Shown: piece by piece, positions 42,241 through 50,680 of the stretch | Layout of the letters: every line of letters begins with the position of its first letter | Position numbering within the stretch: the stretch's first letter is position 1 | DNA from: Saprospiraceae bacterium | GTDB lineage: Bacteria; Bacteroidota; Bacteroidia; Chitinophagales; Saprospiraceae | DNA: 64,000 nucleotides | Reading direction: 5' to 3' | Assembly: GCA_016714985.1 (NCBI GenBank) | Contig: JADKBS010000003.1 | Span: 62,001-126,000, forward strand | Translations under genes and position numbers: made by a program | The notes under the pieces: model-generated | The model's input: only the letters and a program-made list of their open reading frames with translations | What the model was told of the DNA's origin: nothing | Database searches by the model: none

Positions 42241-43962
42241 ATGAAAAGCCACATCTACATACCACTTCTTGTGTTGCTTCTCCTCGGCGGCGGCTTTTTC
42301 CTGCTCCGCAATTGGGGGGCGAGCGATGCCCAGCAACCCGAAGTTAGCGCTGAGGTGGGGATTTTGTCACCTTCCCAAGGAGATGAGTCGGCAAACAGGG
42401 TGCCCAACACATCCGACACAGTACAGGTTACTCCGCAAACCATTGATTCACATGCAATTAAGCCAGTTTTTGCCATTGCGGAGCAAGTCCTAAAAAACCT
42501 CTATGCCACCTACGGCGACCGCCAACGCCCTTGCCCAAAACTGCTTTTCACCGACGACAACCAAGGCCCACGCTACCGGGAATCGGCGCAGACCATTGTG
42601 TTGGACGGTCGCTCAATGGAAGTTTGCCGCAGCTTCGGGCGGGACTCAGTGAGCGCCCTGGCTTTCATCATTGGGCATGAATTGGCACATTTCTACCACA
42701 GCAAGCAGCACGGCCACCAGGCCGAGTTCTCTTACCTGGCCTTCGACCGGGCAAAGCACGGCGATGCCGAACTGGAGCGACTGGCCGATGTGCAGGGCAT
42801 TTTCAACGCCTACTTGGCGGGCTACCGCACGACGGCCATTTTACCGAAGGTGATAGCCAAACTGTACGAGCGCTACCAACTGAAAAACAAGTTAGACGGC
42901 TACCCCAGTCTCTCCGACAGGCAGCGGACGAGTGCCGAGGTGCTGGCCACGGCGGATACACTGGCGCAGCTCTACGAGTCAGCCAACTTCCTCACGGCCC
43001 TTGGCCAATACGAGTTGGCAGCGGCCAGTTACCAATATATTTTGTGGTACTATCCGGGGCGGGAGGTCTATAACAACCTTGGGGCTTGCCATGCGCTGCA
43101 CGCCTTATTTTGCTCCGAAAAAAGCCCCGACGCCTTCCAGTACCCATTGGAAATTGACACGGACAGCCGCCTGACCCGACCACGAGCAAGGGGCGGCGAA
43201 TCGGAGCTGACAGACAGCGAGCGGGCATTGCGCAAGCAACTGCTGGTGGAAGCCGAAAAGGCGCTGAAAACGGCTGGTAGGCTCGACCCCAGCTACTTCC
43301 CAGTGGACGTGAACCTGCTTTGTGTGCTGGCCTTGCAAGGCAAAACCAAGGAGGCTGTGCAGCATTGGAAGACCCACCGAATCAATGAAAACAAGCGGGT
43401 TTCCGCTTCAGAAAAAAACAGGGCGAGGCTGGCGCTCGGCATTGCGCTGGCGCAAACGGGCGATGCTGCCGAAAGGGAGCAGGCCGGGCGCATTTTTCAA
43501 GACATTGAGAAGCAGAAAGCCGACCCGGCGCTGGCCAATATGGCGGCGCACAACCTCAAGGCGCTGCAAGACGAGCTGCCACAAAAACCAGCTGCCGTCA
43601 TTGCCTTTGATTGCTTGAAGCCGTTTGAACTGGAAAAAGTGGACGGCGTGAGCATCCACCGCATTTCGCTGGAAGGGCAGACGGCGCTGCCCGGCACGGC
43701 GCAGCTTTCTTTTGGCTTGAAAAAATTGGCTTCGTCCGCGGTCATCCAGTTCCAGCAATCGGGTAGGCCGGTGCTGAATTTCCAGCGGGTGTTGGGCGGG
43801 CGCAAGGCCCAAGCCCCTGCACTCACTGGCAAGCGCCCGCAGTTGGTGCAGGCGGCCACGGGGTTCTTCCTGATTTGTGGGGAGGAACATGCGGCCTTCC
43901 TTTTCAATCATGAAAACGGCCTAACCGCTTGGGGACGGTACTATAACTTTGAAGCAAACTAA
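42241..43962 (+). CDS. Membrane-anchored M48-like zinc metalloprotease with TPR-like repeats
   Basis: The 573-residue protein begins with a signal-anchor (about 5-23). The protease core has the zinc site HELAH (146-150) and a third ligand Glu179 in ELERLADVQG, matching the M48/gluzincin pattern E-x2-A-D. About 240-450 is helical with TPR-like pairs (YELAAASYQYILWYYPGREVYNNLGACHAL). A C-terminal beta domain (about 460-573) follows. The catalytic domain faces the periplasm. The second caspase gene follows after 6 bp, so the two are almost certainly co-transcribed. It is intact. Confidence 0.88.
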   Translation: MKSHIYIPLLVLLLLGGGFFLLRNWGASDAQQPEVSAEVGILSPSQGDESANRVPNTSDTVQVTPQTIDSHAIKPVFAIAEQVLKNLYATYGDRQRPCPKLLFTDDNQGPRYRESAQTIVLDGRSMEVCRSFGRDSVSALAFIIGHELAHFYHSKQHGHQAEFSYLAFDRAKHGDAELERLADVQGIFNAYLAGYRTTAILPKVIAKLYERYQLKNKLDGYPSLSDRQRTSAEVLATADTLAQLYESANFLTALGQYELAAASYQYILWYYPGREVYNNLGACHALHALFCSEKSPDAFQYPLEIDTDSRLTRPRARGGESELTDSERALRKQLLVEAEKALKTAGRLDPSYFPVDVNLLCVLALQGKTKEAVQHWKTHRINENKRVSASEKNRARLALGIALAQTGDAAEREQAGRIFQDIEKQKADPALANMAAHNLKALQDELPQKPAAVIAFDCLKPFELEKVDGVSIHRISLEGQTALPGTAQLSFGLKKLASSAVIQFQQSGRPVLNFQRVLGGRKAQAPALTGKRPQLVQAATGFFLICGEEHAAFLFNHENGLTAWGRYYNFEAN

Positions 43963-43968
43963 CTGACC

Positions 43969-45420
43969 ATGAAAACCCTATTTACAACGCTTTTGGGCAG
44001 CTTGATTGCCTTCAGTCTTTTTTCGCAAACAGAAAAAGGCTTAACCCCCTCATCTAAGAAGAACACTTCGTCCACCGGCGTCACCTACGCCGTGGTCATC
44101 GGCATTTCCGATTACCAGGACGTGGGCATCCCCGATTTGAACTTTGCAGACAAAGACGCCGAGGCATTTGCCGAATGGCTGAAATCTTCGGCAGGGGGGA
44201 GTGTGCCTGATAGCAATATCATTTTCCTGACGAATGAAAAGGCGACCAATGCCCGCATTGCTGCTTCGCTCGACTGGCTGATTGAGGTGGCAGGGGAAGG
44301 CGAGCAGGTGGTCATCTATTTTTCGGGGCATGGGGATGTGGAGACCAAGACCCGTGGGCAGTTCGGCTTCCTGCTGGCCTGGGACTCGCCGCCGACCAAC
44401 TACAAGGCAGGGGCCTACTCCATTATTTATTTGCAGGACATCATTTCCACGCTTTCCATTGACAAAAAGGCCCGTGTGACGGTGGTGACGGATGCTTGCC
44501 ATGCGGGCAAGCTGGCGGGCAGCAGCATCGGCGGCACACAGGCGACGGCGCAGGCGCTTTCGCAGCAATTTGCCAGCGAAGTAAAAATCATGTCGTGCCA
44601 GCCCAACGAGTTCAGCCTCGAAGGGCAGCAGTGGGGCAATGGCCGGGGCGTTTTTTCCTACCACCTGCTGGACGGGCTTTCTGGCCTGGCCGACGAGAAC
44701 GGCGACGGCACCATCGCGCTGCGGGAAATTGGGCGCTACCTCGAAGACGAAGTGCCAGCTGAGGCCGCACCCCACCAGCAGACCCCGCTCATCGTCGGCG
44801 ACCGGAACGCTTTGCTGGCCAAGGTGGACGCCGCCACGCTGGCCGTTGTTCAGGGAAAGAAAAAAACGGCGCCATTGGCCATTTCGAATACGGGCAGCAA
44901 GGGCCTAGCCGATGGGTATTTGGCAAGTGCCGACTCCATGACGCAGGCGATGTACCATGCCTTTGAGGCCGCACTGGCTGCCGGGCACCTGCTGGACGGG
45001 GACTCTTCCGCCGATTTTTTTTACCAAAAACTGCTGGGGAAAGCAGAACTGAAACCACTGCACGGCCTGATGCGCCGGAACCTCGCCGTGGCCTTGCAGG
45101 ATGAGGTGCAGCAAGCGCTGAACGCCTGCTGGCGGATGACCCATACGAGACGAACCAGTTTCTGTACAACCCGGAGAAGTATGCGGAGTATCCCCGCTAC
45201 CTGCGGCGCACCATTGAACTGCTTGGGCGCAGCATTATATGTACCCGGCACTGCGGTCGAAGGAGCTTTTTTTGAAAGCTACAACCTACACAGTCACTCA
45301 ATGCAGAAAATATCACCTTGGCTTTTCAGGACAGCATACGTCCGATTGCGCAGCAGAAACTGTGGGAAGCGATGGATTTGGACAGCACATCGGGTTATCT
45401 TTATCATGCATACGCAATGA
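43969..45420 (+). CDS. Exported caspase (C14) protein, 5' part of a broken caspase-TPR gene
   Basis: The signal peptide is at about 1-19. The caspase fold at about 38-270 has catalytic His121 (YFSGHGD) and Cys177 (TDACHAGK), plus the EF-hand-like segment DENGDGTIALREIG. Up to about residue 386 (VQQALNA) the frame is sensible. After that the frame is wrong. The true continuation (LLADDPYETNQFLYNPEKY, then MYPALRSKELFLK, then QSLNAENITLAFQDS) needs shifts near 45126, 45237 and 45275 and joins the TPR sequence at 45318-46619. As read, the last about 95 residues are out of frame. Confidence 0.75.
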   Translation: MKTLFTTLLGSLIAFSLFSQTEKGLTPSSKKNTSSTGVTYAVVIGISDYQDVGIPDLNFADKDAEAFAEWLKSSAGGSVPDSNIIFLTNEKATNARIAASLDWLIEVAGEGEQVVIYFSGHGDVETKTRGQFGFLLAWDSPPTNYKAGAYSIIYLQDIISTLSIDKKARVTVVTDACHAGKLAGSSIGGTQATAQALSQQFASEVKIMSCQPNEFSLEGQQWGNGRGVFSYHLLDGLSGLADENGDGTIALREIGRYLEDEVPAEAAPHQQTPLIVGDRNALLAKVDAATLAVVQGKKKTAPLAISNTGSKGLADGYLASADSMTQAMYHAFEAALAAGHLLDGDSSADFFYQKLLGKAELKPLHGLMRRNLAVALQDEVQQALNACWRMTHTRRTSFCTTRRSMRSIPATCGAPLNCLGAALYVPGTAVEGAFFESYNLHSHSMQKISPWLFRTAYVRLRSRNCGKRWIWTAHRVIFIMHTQ

Positions 45421-46619
45421 CGTTTTACAACGATGGCACCCCTGTCACTTATGATTCAATTTTGATTTGGCATAAAAAAGCCGTGAGCCACTCGCCACAA
45501 TGGCTATTGCCCTATTTTGACTTAGCATACCAGTATGTTGGCACTCCTTTGGAAAAAGATGAGACTGAATATTGGATGAACAGTGCCTTAGAGATAAAAC
45601 CAAATTCCTACAAAGCTAAGGAGCAACTTTCATGGCTTTATCAATGGCAAAACCGCACAGATGAGTCGCTTGCCTTGTCGGACAAAATGATATTGGAACG
45701 GCCAGAACTTTTTAATGCTTATTCAACTGCTGGCGTAACTTGTATGATGCGCAAGGAATATGAGCGGGCAGCAGCATATTTTAAAAAATCGCTCAACATT
45801 GAGCCAAGCCCGAACAATTGGGCGCAATACTATTTGGTCAAATTGTTGACGAAAACCCGGCGACAACAACAGGCCATCGTGATGGCGGATTCAATAATGA
45901 ACAACCCTGCAACGACAGCATTAATACGAGTGCAAGGCCTATTATACTTGGTACATACTTTATTCCAAAACGAGCAATATGAATTGGCGGCTGAACTGGC
46001 AAACAAGTTGGAAGTTGGTGATATCGGGATAGAAAATGCCTGGATAGCAGCACTTGCTAAATGCCTAAATCAAATAAAATTAGGTAATCCTTCTGAAGCC
46101 CAGGTGGAGTTACAAAAGGCATATGTGGGTATTATACCAGGCTATTATTATGACGAATTTCACCTAATCAAAATGGAGGCTATGATTGCTGAAAAGGAAG
46201 GCAATTATGTAAAATCAGATAGCCTTTTTCAGGCGGCGTTGCGGATAGCGATTCCAAAAAACACAAATTTGGTTGTCCGCACCTACGACCTGCTCGAAAC
46301 CCTTCAAAAAGAATATGGCTGTTTTCTCCTCCGTCAAAAACGAGGTGCCGAAGCGCTCGCCCAATTTCAAAATATACTGAGCCAAGAACCGAACTCTTGG
46401 CGGGGCTACTACGGCATGGCACTTTTCCATGTCCAAAAAGGCGAAAAAAACACTGCGCTCAACTGGCTGGAAAAGTCCCTCGACTACTGGCTGCCCACGC
46501 CGGAACTGGCCAACGACGAGCCGCTTTTTTCTAAAATAAAAAATACCAAGCGGTTTAAGGCGCTGATGCACAAGCACTTCCCGTCAGGATGGGAAGCAAC
46601 GAGCGAGGCGGAGAAGTGA
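45318..46619 (+). CDS. TPR-repeat part of the broken caspase-TPR gene
   Basis: This frame has only a TTG near its start and no signal peptide, and its sequence connects upstream to the caspase gene through shifted frames. It encodes about 430 residues of TPR-like helices (YHAYAMTFYNDGTPVTYDSILIWHKKA; CMMRKEYERAAAYFKKSLNIEP; GMALFHVQKGEKNTALNWLEKSL). It is probably the periplasmic partner-binding half of a roughly 880-residue caspase-TPR protein. Its GC content is lower than that of the caspase half, which could mean a fusion of two origins. Confidence 0.65.
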   Translation: MAFQDSIRPIAQQKLWEAMDLDSTSGYLYHAYAMTFYNDGTPVTYDSILIWHKKAVSHSPQWLLPYFDLAYQYVGTPLEKDETEYWMNSALEIKPNSYKAKEQLSWLYQWQNRTDESLALSDKMILERPELFNAYSTAGVTCMMRKEYERAAAYFKKSLNIEPSPNNWAQYYLVKLLTKTRRQQQAIVMADSIMNNPATTALIRVQGLLYLVHTLFQNEQYELAAELANKLEVGDIGIENAWIAALAKCLNQIKLGNPSEAQVELQKAYVGIIPGYYYDEFHLIKMEAMIAEKEGNYVKSDSLFQAALRIAIPKNTNLVVRTYDLLETLQKEYGCFLLRQKRGAEALAQFQNILSQEPNSWRGYYGMALFHVQKGEKNTALNWLEKSLDYWLPTPELANDEPLFSKIKNTKRFKALMHKHFPSGWEATSEAEK

Positions 46620-46682
46620 CGATTGCAGACGGTTAAACTGTAATATTCCAACGACATTAGCACAAAAGGCAGTTCTTGTTTT

Positions 46683-46764
46683 CGAGAGAGCGGGTTATCA
46701 AACCCGCTGGCTTTATCCAAATTATTCTATTCGGAACCAGCGGGTTTGATAACCCGCTCTCTCG
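46683..46764. terminator. Long hairpin with perfect 28-bp arms after the caspase-TPR gene
   Basis: The arms 46683-46710 and 46737-46764 are perfect complements. Each contains the internal palindrome GCGGGTTATCAAACCCGC, so alternative folds are possible. A TTTT run follows on the plus strand. It lies 63 bp past the stop. The rest of the 46620-47001 spacer holds the promoter motif at 46822 and a leader hairpin at 46943. Confidence 0.75.
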
Positions 46765-46821
46765 TTTTGGTGCAATGCCCCATTCCCAAATTCAATTTTC
46801 TCCAAAATATTTTTGTTCCCC

Positions 46822-46850
46822 TGTTAACATCCCTCCCTCCCCGCCATAAA
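46822..46850 (+). promoter_or_regulatory. Two-box promoter motif, copy 2
   Basis: TGTTAAC (46822-46828), then GCCATAAA (46843-46850) at the block's standard spacing. The implied leader to the 47002 gene is about 140 nt. Confidence 0.6.
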
Positions 46851-46940
46851 CAGATGTAACCCAACCGATGGTTACGCAGCCAACGACAACGATGACGGTC
46901 GCAACGAACATACAGTTGCAAGTGCTTCGCTGACACTGCA

Positions 46941-46975
46941 AACCCGGTGAGGCCCCTTCGGGCCGCCGGTTTTAT
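46941..46975 (+). promoter_or_regulatory. Terminator-like leader hairpin (possible attenuator)
   Basis: A GC-rich two-part stem (GGCCC 46951-46955 with GGGCC 46960-46964, and CCGG 46944-46947 with CCGG 46966-46969) is followed by TTTTA. It sits between the predicted promoter and the start codon, so it could attenuate or protect the transcript. Confidence 0.4.
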
Positions 46976-47001
46976 CCGAAACAAAAAAAAATTTAGACGA
47001 T

Positions 47002-47715
47002 ATGAAAACGTTCCAACACCTCGTGCTGGCAGTCATCCTTTTGCTTGCTTCGCAAATAGCCTTTGCCCAACAGTCCCGCAAGGTGGACGCCGCCCTTGAC
47101 GGCTTCAAGAACACGAGCTTCATGGTGCAGTACCTCGACCTGCGCACCCAGATGGAGTCGGCGGCACGCAGTTTCAAGGCCAAGATGAACAATGGCGGGG
47201 AACACCCGATTGACCCACAAGATGCGCAGCTCGTGATGGCAGGCTACGAAAAAAGCGCCGCCCGTGCCAATGCCATCCTGCGGGGCATCGTGACAGACTT
47301 CCTCGACCCTAAGAAAATGAAGTTCATCGCCAAACTGCCCGACTCCTACGCCAAGGGGCTGGAGCTGGACCTGCGCAACCTGAACGATTTCCAGACCCAA
47401 AATTTCCTGCAACCGATGAACGACGTGATAGCCGACGAGGTGGACGGGATGCCAGTGCTGCTGCTGGTGGTGCAACTGATTTCGCTGACCTCCGAGCTGA
47501 CCAATTACATCGTGGACCTAAAGATGCGGGAGCGCCAGTTCACTGCCGACTACCTCGAACAGAACCTGTACGAAGCCTGCCGATTCCACTACTGGGACGA
47601 ACTGGACAACGGCTGGCAGAACAGCGACCCGAACCGCCGCACGAAGATTGACCTGCCGACCCGGCCCGACCTGCCGACGCTGGACACTAGGTTCGATAGC
47701 CAATGGGAGAATTGA
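47002..47715 (+). CDS. Exported helical protein of unknown function
   Basis: This 237-residue protein has a signal peptide (about 1-23, IAFAQ). The mature part is almost wholly alpha-helical (VQYLDLRTQMESAARSFKAKM; ELTNYIVDLKMRERQFTADY), with a Pro/Arg/Asp-rich end (DLPTRPDLPTLDTRFD). No membrane helix follows, although a hydrophobic stretch VLLLVVQLISLTSEL is amphipathic. No family is recognised. It has the block's promoter motif 150 bp upstream and shares strand and export with the propeller-like genes that follow. Confidence 0.7.
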   Translation: MKTFQHLVLAVILLLASQIAFAQQSRKVDAALDGFKNTSFMVQYLDLRTQMESAARSFKAKMNNGGEHPIDPQDAQLVMAGYEKSAARANAILRGIVTDFLDPKKMKFIAKLPDSYAKGLELDLRNLNDFQTQNFLQPMNDVIADEVDGMPVLLLVVQLISLTSELTNYIVDLKMRERQFTADYLEQNLYEACRFHYWDELDNGWQNSDPNRRTKIDLPTRPDLPTLDTRFDSQWEN

Positions 47716-47860
47716 GAGTTGGCAGCTTGTCCGCCTTTGGCGGGTTCGACAGTTGGCAGTTGGCAGTCAGTTGGCAGTTGATTAGTCAATGCCAGCAAAG
47801 ACGGCAAAAGACTTTTGGACTTCTGGACTTAAAGAATGACTGCCCACTGCCAACTGACGA
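47715..47860. repeat. Word-repeat (AGTTGGC/GGCAGTTGGCAGT)
   Basis: AGTTGGCAG words are iterated on the left, with complementary CTGCCAACTG words near 47840-47860. The same word occurs in frame inside the CHAT gene at about 37860-37895 and at 33490. Confidence 0.5.
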
Positions 47861-47890
47861 ACTGAAGACTAAAAAAAACTTTCACCGGGC

Positions 47891-47919
47891 TGTTAACATC
47901 CGTTTCGGCCCGCCATAAA
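47891..47919 (+). promoter_or_regulatory. Two-box promoter motif, copy 3
   Basis: TGTTAAC (47891-47897) and GCCATAAA (47912-47919), preceded by an A-tract and CTTTC. The downstream sequence ATAAATAAGTATAACCACAA is identical to copy 4. Confidence 0.7.
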
Positions 47920-47986
47920 TAAGTATAACCACAAAAGCCAAATCAATCACAACCAATTCATCATCAACCTTTTAAATTTTAAAATC

Positions 47987-49126
47987 ATGAAATCTTTCAC
48001 TTCTTTTACTAGCTTTTTGAGCCTCGTTTTCTTTTTCTTTGCAACCACCGTTTCAACGGCACAGGTGAACGCCACGGCAGGTTTTTACACCACTGGCAAC
48101 CCCTACTCCTACTCCGCCACAGCAGGCATGGGCAACAAGGCGGTAGTAGCCTTGATAAATCCGACCACGAACCAAATCCGGGTTTCTTCCTACATCGTTT
48201 CCCCTGCTGGTGCAGTCGCCTGGAAGAGCAACCTCGACTTCGGCAGCGCCCAGTCGGTAGAAGTGGCCATGCTCAGCGAAACAAGGGCCGTGGTAGCCCG
48301 TGCCAACCAAAATGGCAGCCATGTCGTGACGATTTTCGACATCCATACTTCCACTGGCGTTTTGACGAAAAAAGGCGAATGGATGGGATACACTGCATAC
48401 AACAACCGAATGGCACTTACCAAGCTTTCTGCCAGCACTTTTGCTACTATCTTCAGCACGGAAACTGGTGGTCGCATGGTCACGTTCTCCGTGAACACCA
48501 TCGGCAGTATAACCAAAAAGTCGCACAAGGATATTGATGGATACGTTGAGGAAGTTGACATGGTACGACTAACCGACAATCGGGTATTGGCAGCATTTAA
48601 GAAATCGGCTTCCTATGTGAAGTTTGTCTGTTTCGACATTGCCGCAGGCACCTTGGTCGTCACGCAAAAAGGGCACCTTGGCTGGAACAACAGTGCCAGC
48701 AAATTATCACTGGCACACCACTCCAGCCAGCGTTGCGCTGCCTTCGCCATTGACGACACCAATATGCTGGATGTCTTGAGCCTGAATGTCAACGCTGCTG
48801 GTGCCGTCACAACGGCTGATGCAAAAATGAACGTGAGAAAGCCCGGCACCACCGATTACCTACTGTTAAACAGCATTGATGCCCAGACAATTGGCACTTC
48901 GCCCGGCAAGATTCTCCTTAGTGCAGCCCGCTCCGACGACAACTTGACGGTGATTCCGTTCTCCTTCGACAACGGCTTGATTGCAGCACAGACTGGCGGC
49001 TACTACCCCAACGCCCCCAATGTCACACAGGTCTCCGCTGGCCTTATCAATGGCAGCATGATGATTGGCTCCTTCCGCCAGGTGGAAGATGGCAAATACC
49101 ATATCCGCAGCTACAAGTGGAACTAA
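47987..49126 (+). CDS. Secreted seven-repeat (beta-propeller-like) protein, paralogue 1
   Basis: The 379-residue protein has a signal peptide (about 1-25, STAQ). It then shows about seven repeats of 43-48 residues, each with a V-x-[MV]-x-L ... VVA ... V-x-[IF]-x-D-I ... G pattern (for example EVAMLSETRAVVARANQ; DMVRLTDNRVLAAFKK), the arrangement of a small beta-propeller. No enzymatic motif and no T9SS tail are seen; it ends YHIRSYKWN. The next gene (49415-50551) is a divergent paralogue with an almost identical start and upstream region. Likely a binding or scaffold protein outside the cell. Confidence 0.78.
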   Translation: MKSFTSFTSFLSLVFFFFATTVSTAQVNATAGFYTTGNPYSYSATAGMGNKAVVALINPTTNQIRVSSYIVSPAGAVAWKSNLDFGSAQSVEVAMLSETRAVVARANQNGSHVVTIFDIHTSTGVLTKKGEWMGYTAYNNRMALTKLSASTFATIFSTETGGRMVTFSVNTIGSITKKSHKDIDGYVEEVDMVRLTDNRVLAAFKKSASYVKFVCFDIAAGTLVVTQKGHLGWNNSASKLSLAHHSSQRCAAFAIDDTNMLDVLSLNVNAAGAVTTADAKMNVRKPGTTDYLLLNSIDAQTIGTSPGKILLSAARSDDNLTVIPFSFDNGLIAAQTGGYYPNAPNVTQVSAGLINGSMMIGSFRQVEDGKYHIRSYKWN

Positions 49127-49146
49127 CCACGACCAACCATTTGAAA

Positions 49147-49188
49147 ACAAAAAAAGAGCGGCGCCCACAGCGCCGCTTTTTTTTGTTT
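49147..49188 (+). terminator. Intrinsic terminator of propeller gene 1
   Basis: A perfect GCGGCGC/GCGCCGC stem (49158-49164 with 49170-49176), flanked by A7 and T8, lies 20 bp past the stop. Confidence 0.9.
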
Positions 49189-49259
49189 GTGGCCACCCAA
49201 TTTATTGGGCAGGCCGGGGGCATTTCACACGGCCTGCCCAATAAATTGGGCGGCCACAA
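49187..49259. repeat. Near-perfect 29-bp inverted repeat
   Basis: The arms 49187-49215 and 49231-49259 pair with one mismatch. Each contains the palindrome CCCAATTTATTGGG. It directly follows the terminator and precedes the promoter of the next gene, so it may insulate the two units. Confidence 0.8.
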
Positions 49260-49307
49260 GGGGTTTCATTTGCTCCGAAAAAAAATCGAAAAAAACTTTC
49301 CCAACCC

Positions 49308-49336
49308 TGTTAACATCCGCAAAACCCTCCCATAAA
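49308..49336 (+). promoter_or_regulatory. Two-box promoter motif, copy 4
   Basis: TGTTAAC (49308-49314) and CCCATAAA (49329-49336) with the same spacing, A-tract and downstream 20-mer as copy 3. Confidence 0.7.
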
Positions 49337-49414
49337 TAAGTATAACCACAAGCAACCAAAACAATCGCAACCAATTCACAATCAATTATTTAGCAACCTT
49401 AAATCTTTTCAATC

Positions 49415-50551
49415 ATGAAATCTTTCACTTCCATCTTCAGCCTTTTCTGCTTCGCAATCCTCTGCTTCGCAACCGCCAAGCTCAACGCACAGGTAAATCA
49501 AATGTCAAGCTCCTACACGACCTCCGTCGAGTTTGAAAACGGAGCCACATCAGGACTTGGCAGCACAGTAGTCGTCGCCGTCCAAAGGCCGACCTTGCAG
49601 GTTCGCCTGTCATCATTCAACGTGAACAATGGTGTCGTCACTCATAAATCCGGCCTTGACCTCACCACATCTGCCAATAAGGTGAACGTGGCCATGCTGA
49701 CGGGGACTATGGTTGCCTTGGCACAAATTTCCACCACCAACAAGCTTGTGGTCTCCATCTACGACATCAGTGCCAATGGCAGCTTTACCCATAAGAATAC
49801 CTGGAACGGCCCAACCGTGAAGGACGAGAAGCCCGGCATCGTTCGGCTGACAAATGGCTCATTTGCCACAGCAACGGTTCTCGGCAGCGGCTACCTGCGC
49901 ATCTCGACCTACACCGTGAACGGCAACAACATCATCGTAAAACAGGACGACGATGACGACAATACGACTACAGTTCAAGCTGTTGACCTTGCCCGCATGT
50001 CCTCCACCAGAATCGTGGCCGGCGAAAGAATCGCCAACGACCAGATGAAACTCATTACCTTCGACGTGAACGAGACCACCAACGTCATCAGCCGCCGTGG
50101 CGACCGCTTGCTGAGCGGTTCCGTGAAGAAAATTTCAATGGTGAGCACAGCCAACAACCGCCTTGTGGCTTTCAGCACCGACAACAACGACCGCCTTGAT
50201 GCTGCGGCTTTCGAATTGACCAACTCAGGGAGCTACGTCCTCAAAAACAAATTGGAGGACATCATAAAACCCAATTCAAATGGTCAATATTTCACTATCC
50301 GGGCGCTTGACGGTCAGTCATTGGGCACCAATGGCAAGATTCTCTTGAGCAGCATCCGCACCAGTGAACAACTCAGCGTGATTCCGTTCACCGTCAACAG
50401 TTCTGGGTTGGTTTCTCACAACACTGGCGACTACTCCCCGAATGCCCCCTTCTACACCCGCACTTACTCTACGGTAATTGGAGGCAAGCTGGTGGCAGCA
50501 CACCGCCAAATGGACAATAAGTACCATATCCGGTGCTACAACTGGAACTAA
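49415..50551 (+). CDS. Secreted seven-repeat (beta-propeller-like) protein, paralogue 2
   Basis: The 378-residue protein starts MKSFTS like its neighbour and has a signal peptide (about 1-25, KLNAQ). It has the same blade pattern (NVAMLTGTMVALAQIS; DLARMSSTRIVAGERI; KISMVSTANNRLVAFST) and the same ending YHIRCYNWN. A run of five Asp (QDDDDDN) marks a surface loop that might bind metal. The paralogues are similar in plan but have diverged widely in sequence, which points to an old tandem duplication kept together with its promoter. No T9SS tail is seen. Confidence 0.78.
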   Translation: MKSFTSIFSLFCFAILCFATAKLNAQVNQMSSSYTTSVEFENGATSGLGSTVVVAVQRPTLQVRLSSFNVNNGVVTHKSGLDLTTSANKVNVAMLTGTMVALAQISTTNKLVVSIYDISANGSFTHKNTWNGPTVKDEKPGIVRLTNGSFATATVLGSGYLRISTYTVNGNNIIVKQDDDDDNTTTVQAVDLARMSSTRIVAGERIANDQMKLITFDVNETTNVISRRGDRLLSGSVKKISMVSTANNRLVAFSTDNNDRLDAAAFELTNSGSYVLKNKLEDIIKPNSNGQYFTIRALDGQSLGTNGKILLSSIRTSEQLSVIPFTVNSSGLVSHNTGDYSPNAPFYTRTYSTVIGGKLVAAHRQMDNKYHIRCYNWN

Positions 50552-50576
50552 CCAAGACCCACTAATTGAAAGCAAG

Positions 50577-50614
50577 AAGGCAGCACCCAAGTTGGGAGCT
50601 GCTTTTTTTTTTGC
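50577..50614 (+). terminator. Intrinsic terminator of propeller gene 2
   Basis: A stem GCAGC/GCTGC (50580-50584 with 50598-50602) is extended by CCCAA/TTGGG and followed by T10. It lies 28 bp past the stop. Confidence 0.88.
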
Positions 50615-50632
50615 TTGCTCCGCAAAAGGGGC

Positions 50633-50662
50633 TGTTAACATTTCACCCCAAATCGCCATCAA
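50633..50662 (+). promoter_or_regulatory. Two-box promoter motif, copy 5 (spacing +1)
   Basis: TGTTAAC (50633-50639) and GCCATCAA (50655-50662), one mismatch in the second box and 15 bp between boxes instead of 14. It lies 18 bp before the papain-like protease start. Confidence 0.45.
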
Positions 50663-50680
50663 CCTGCAAATCAATTGAAC

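Noticed and set aside
46727..46984. 85-residue minus-strand frame in the spacer before 47002
   Set aside because: It overlaps a hairpin arm, the promoter motif and the leader hairpin, and has no similarity.
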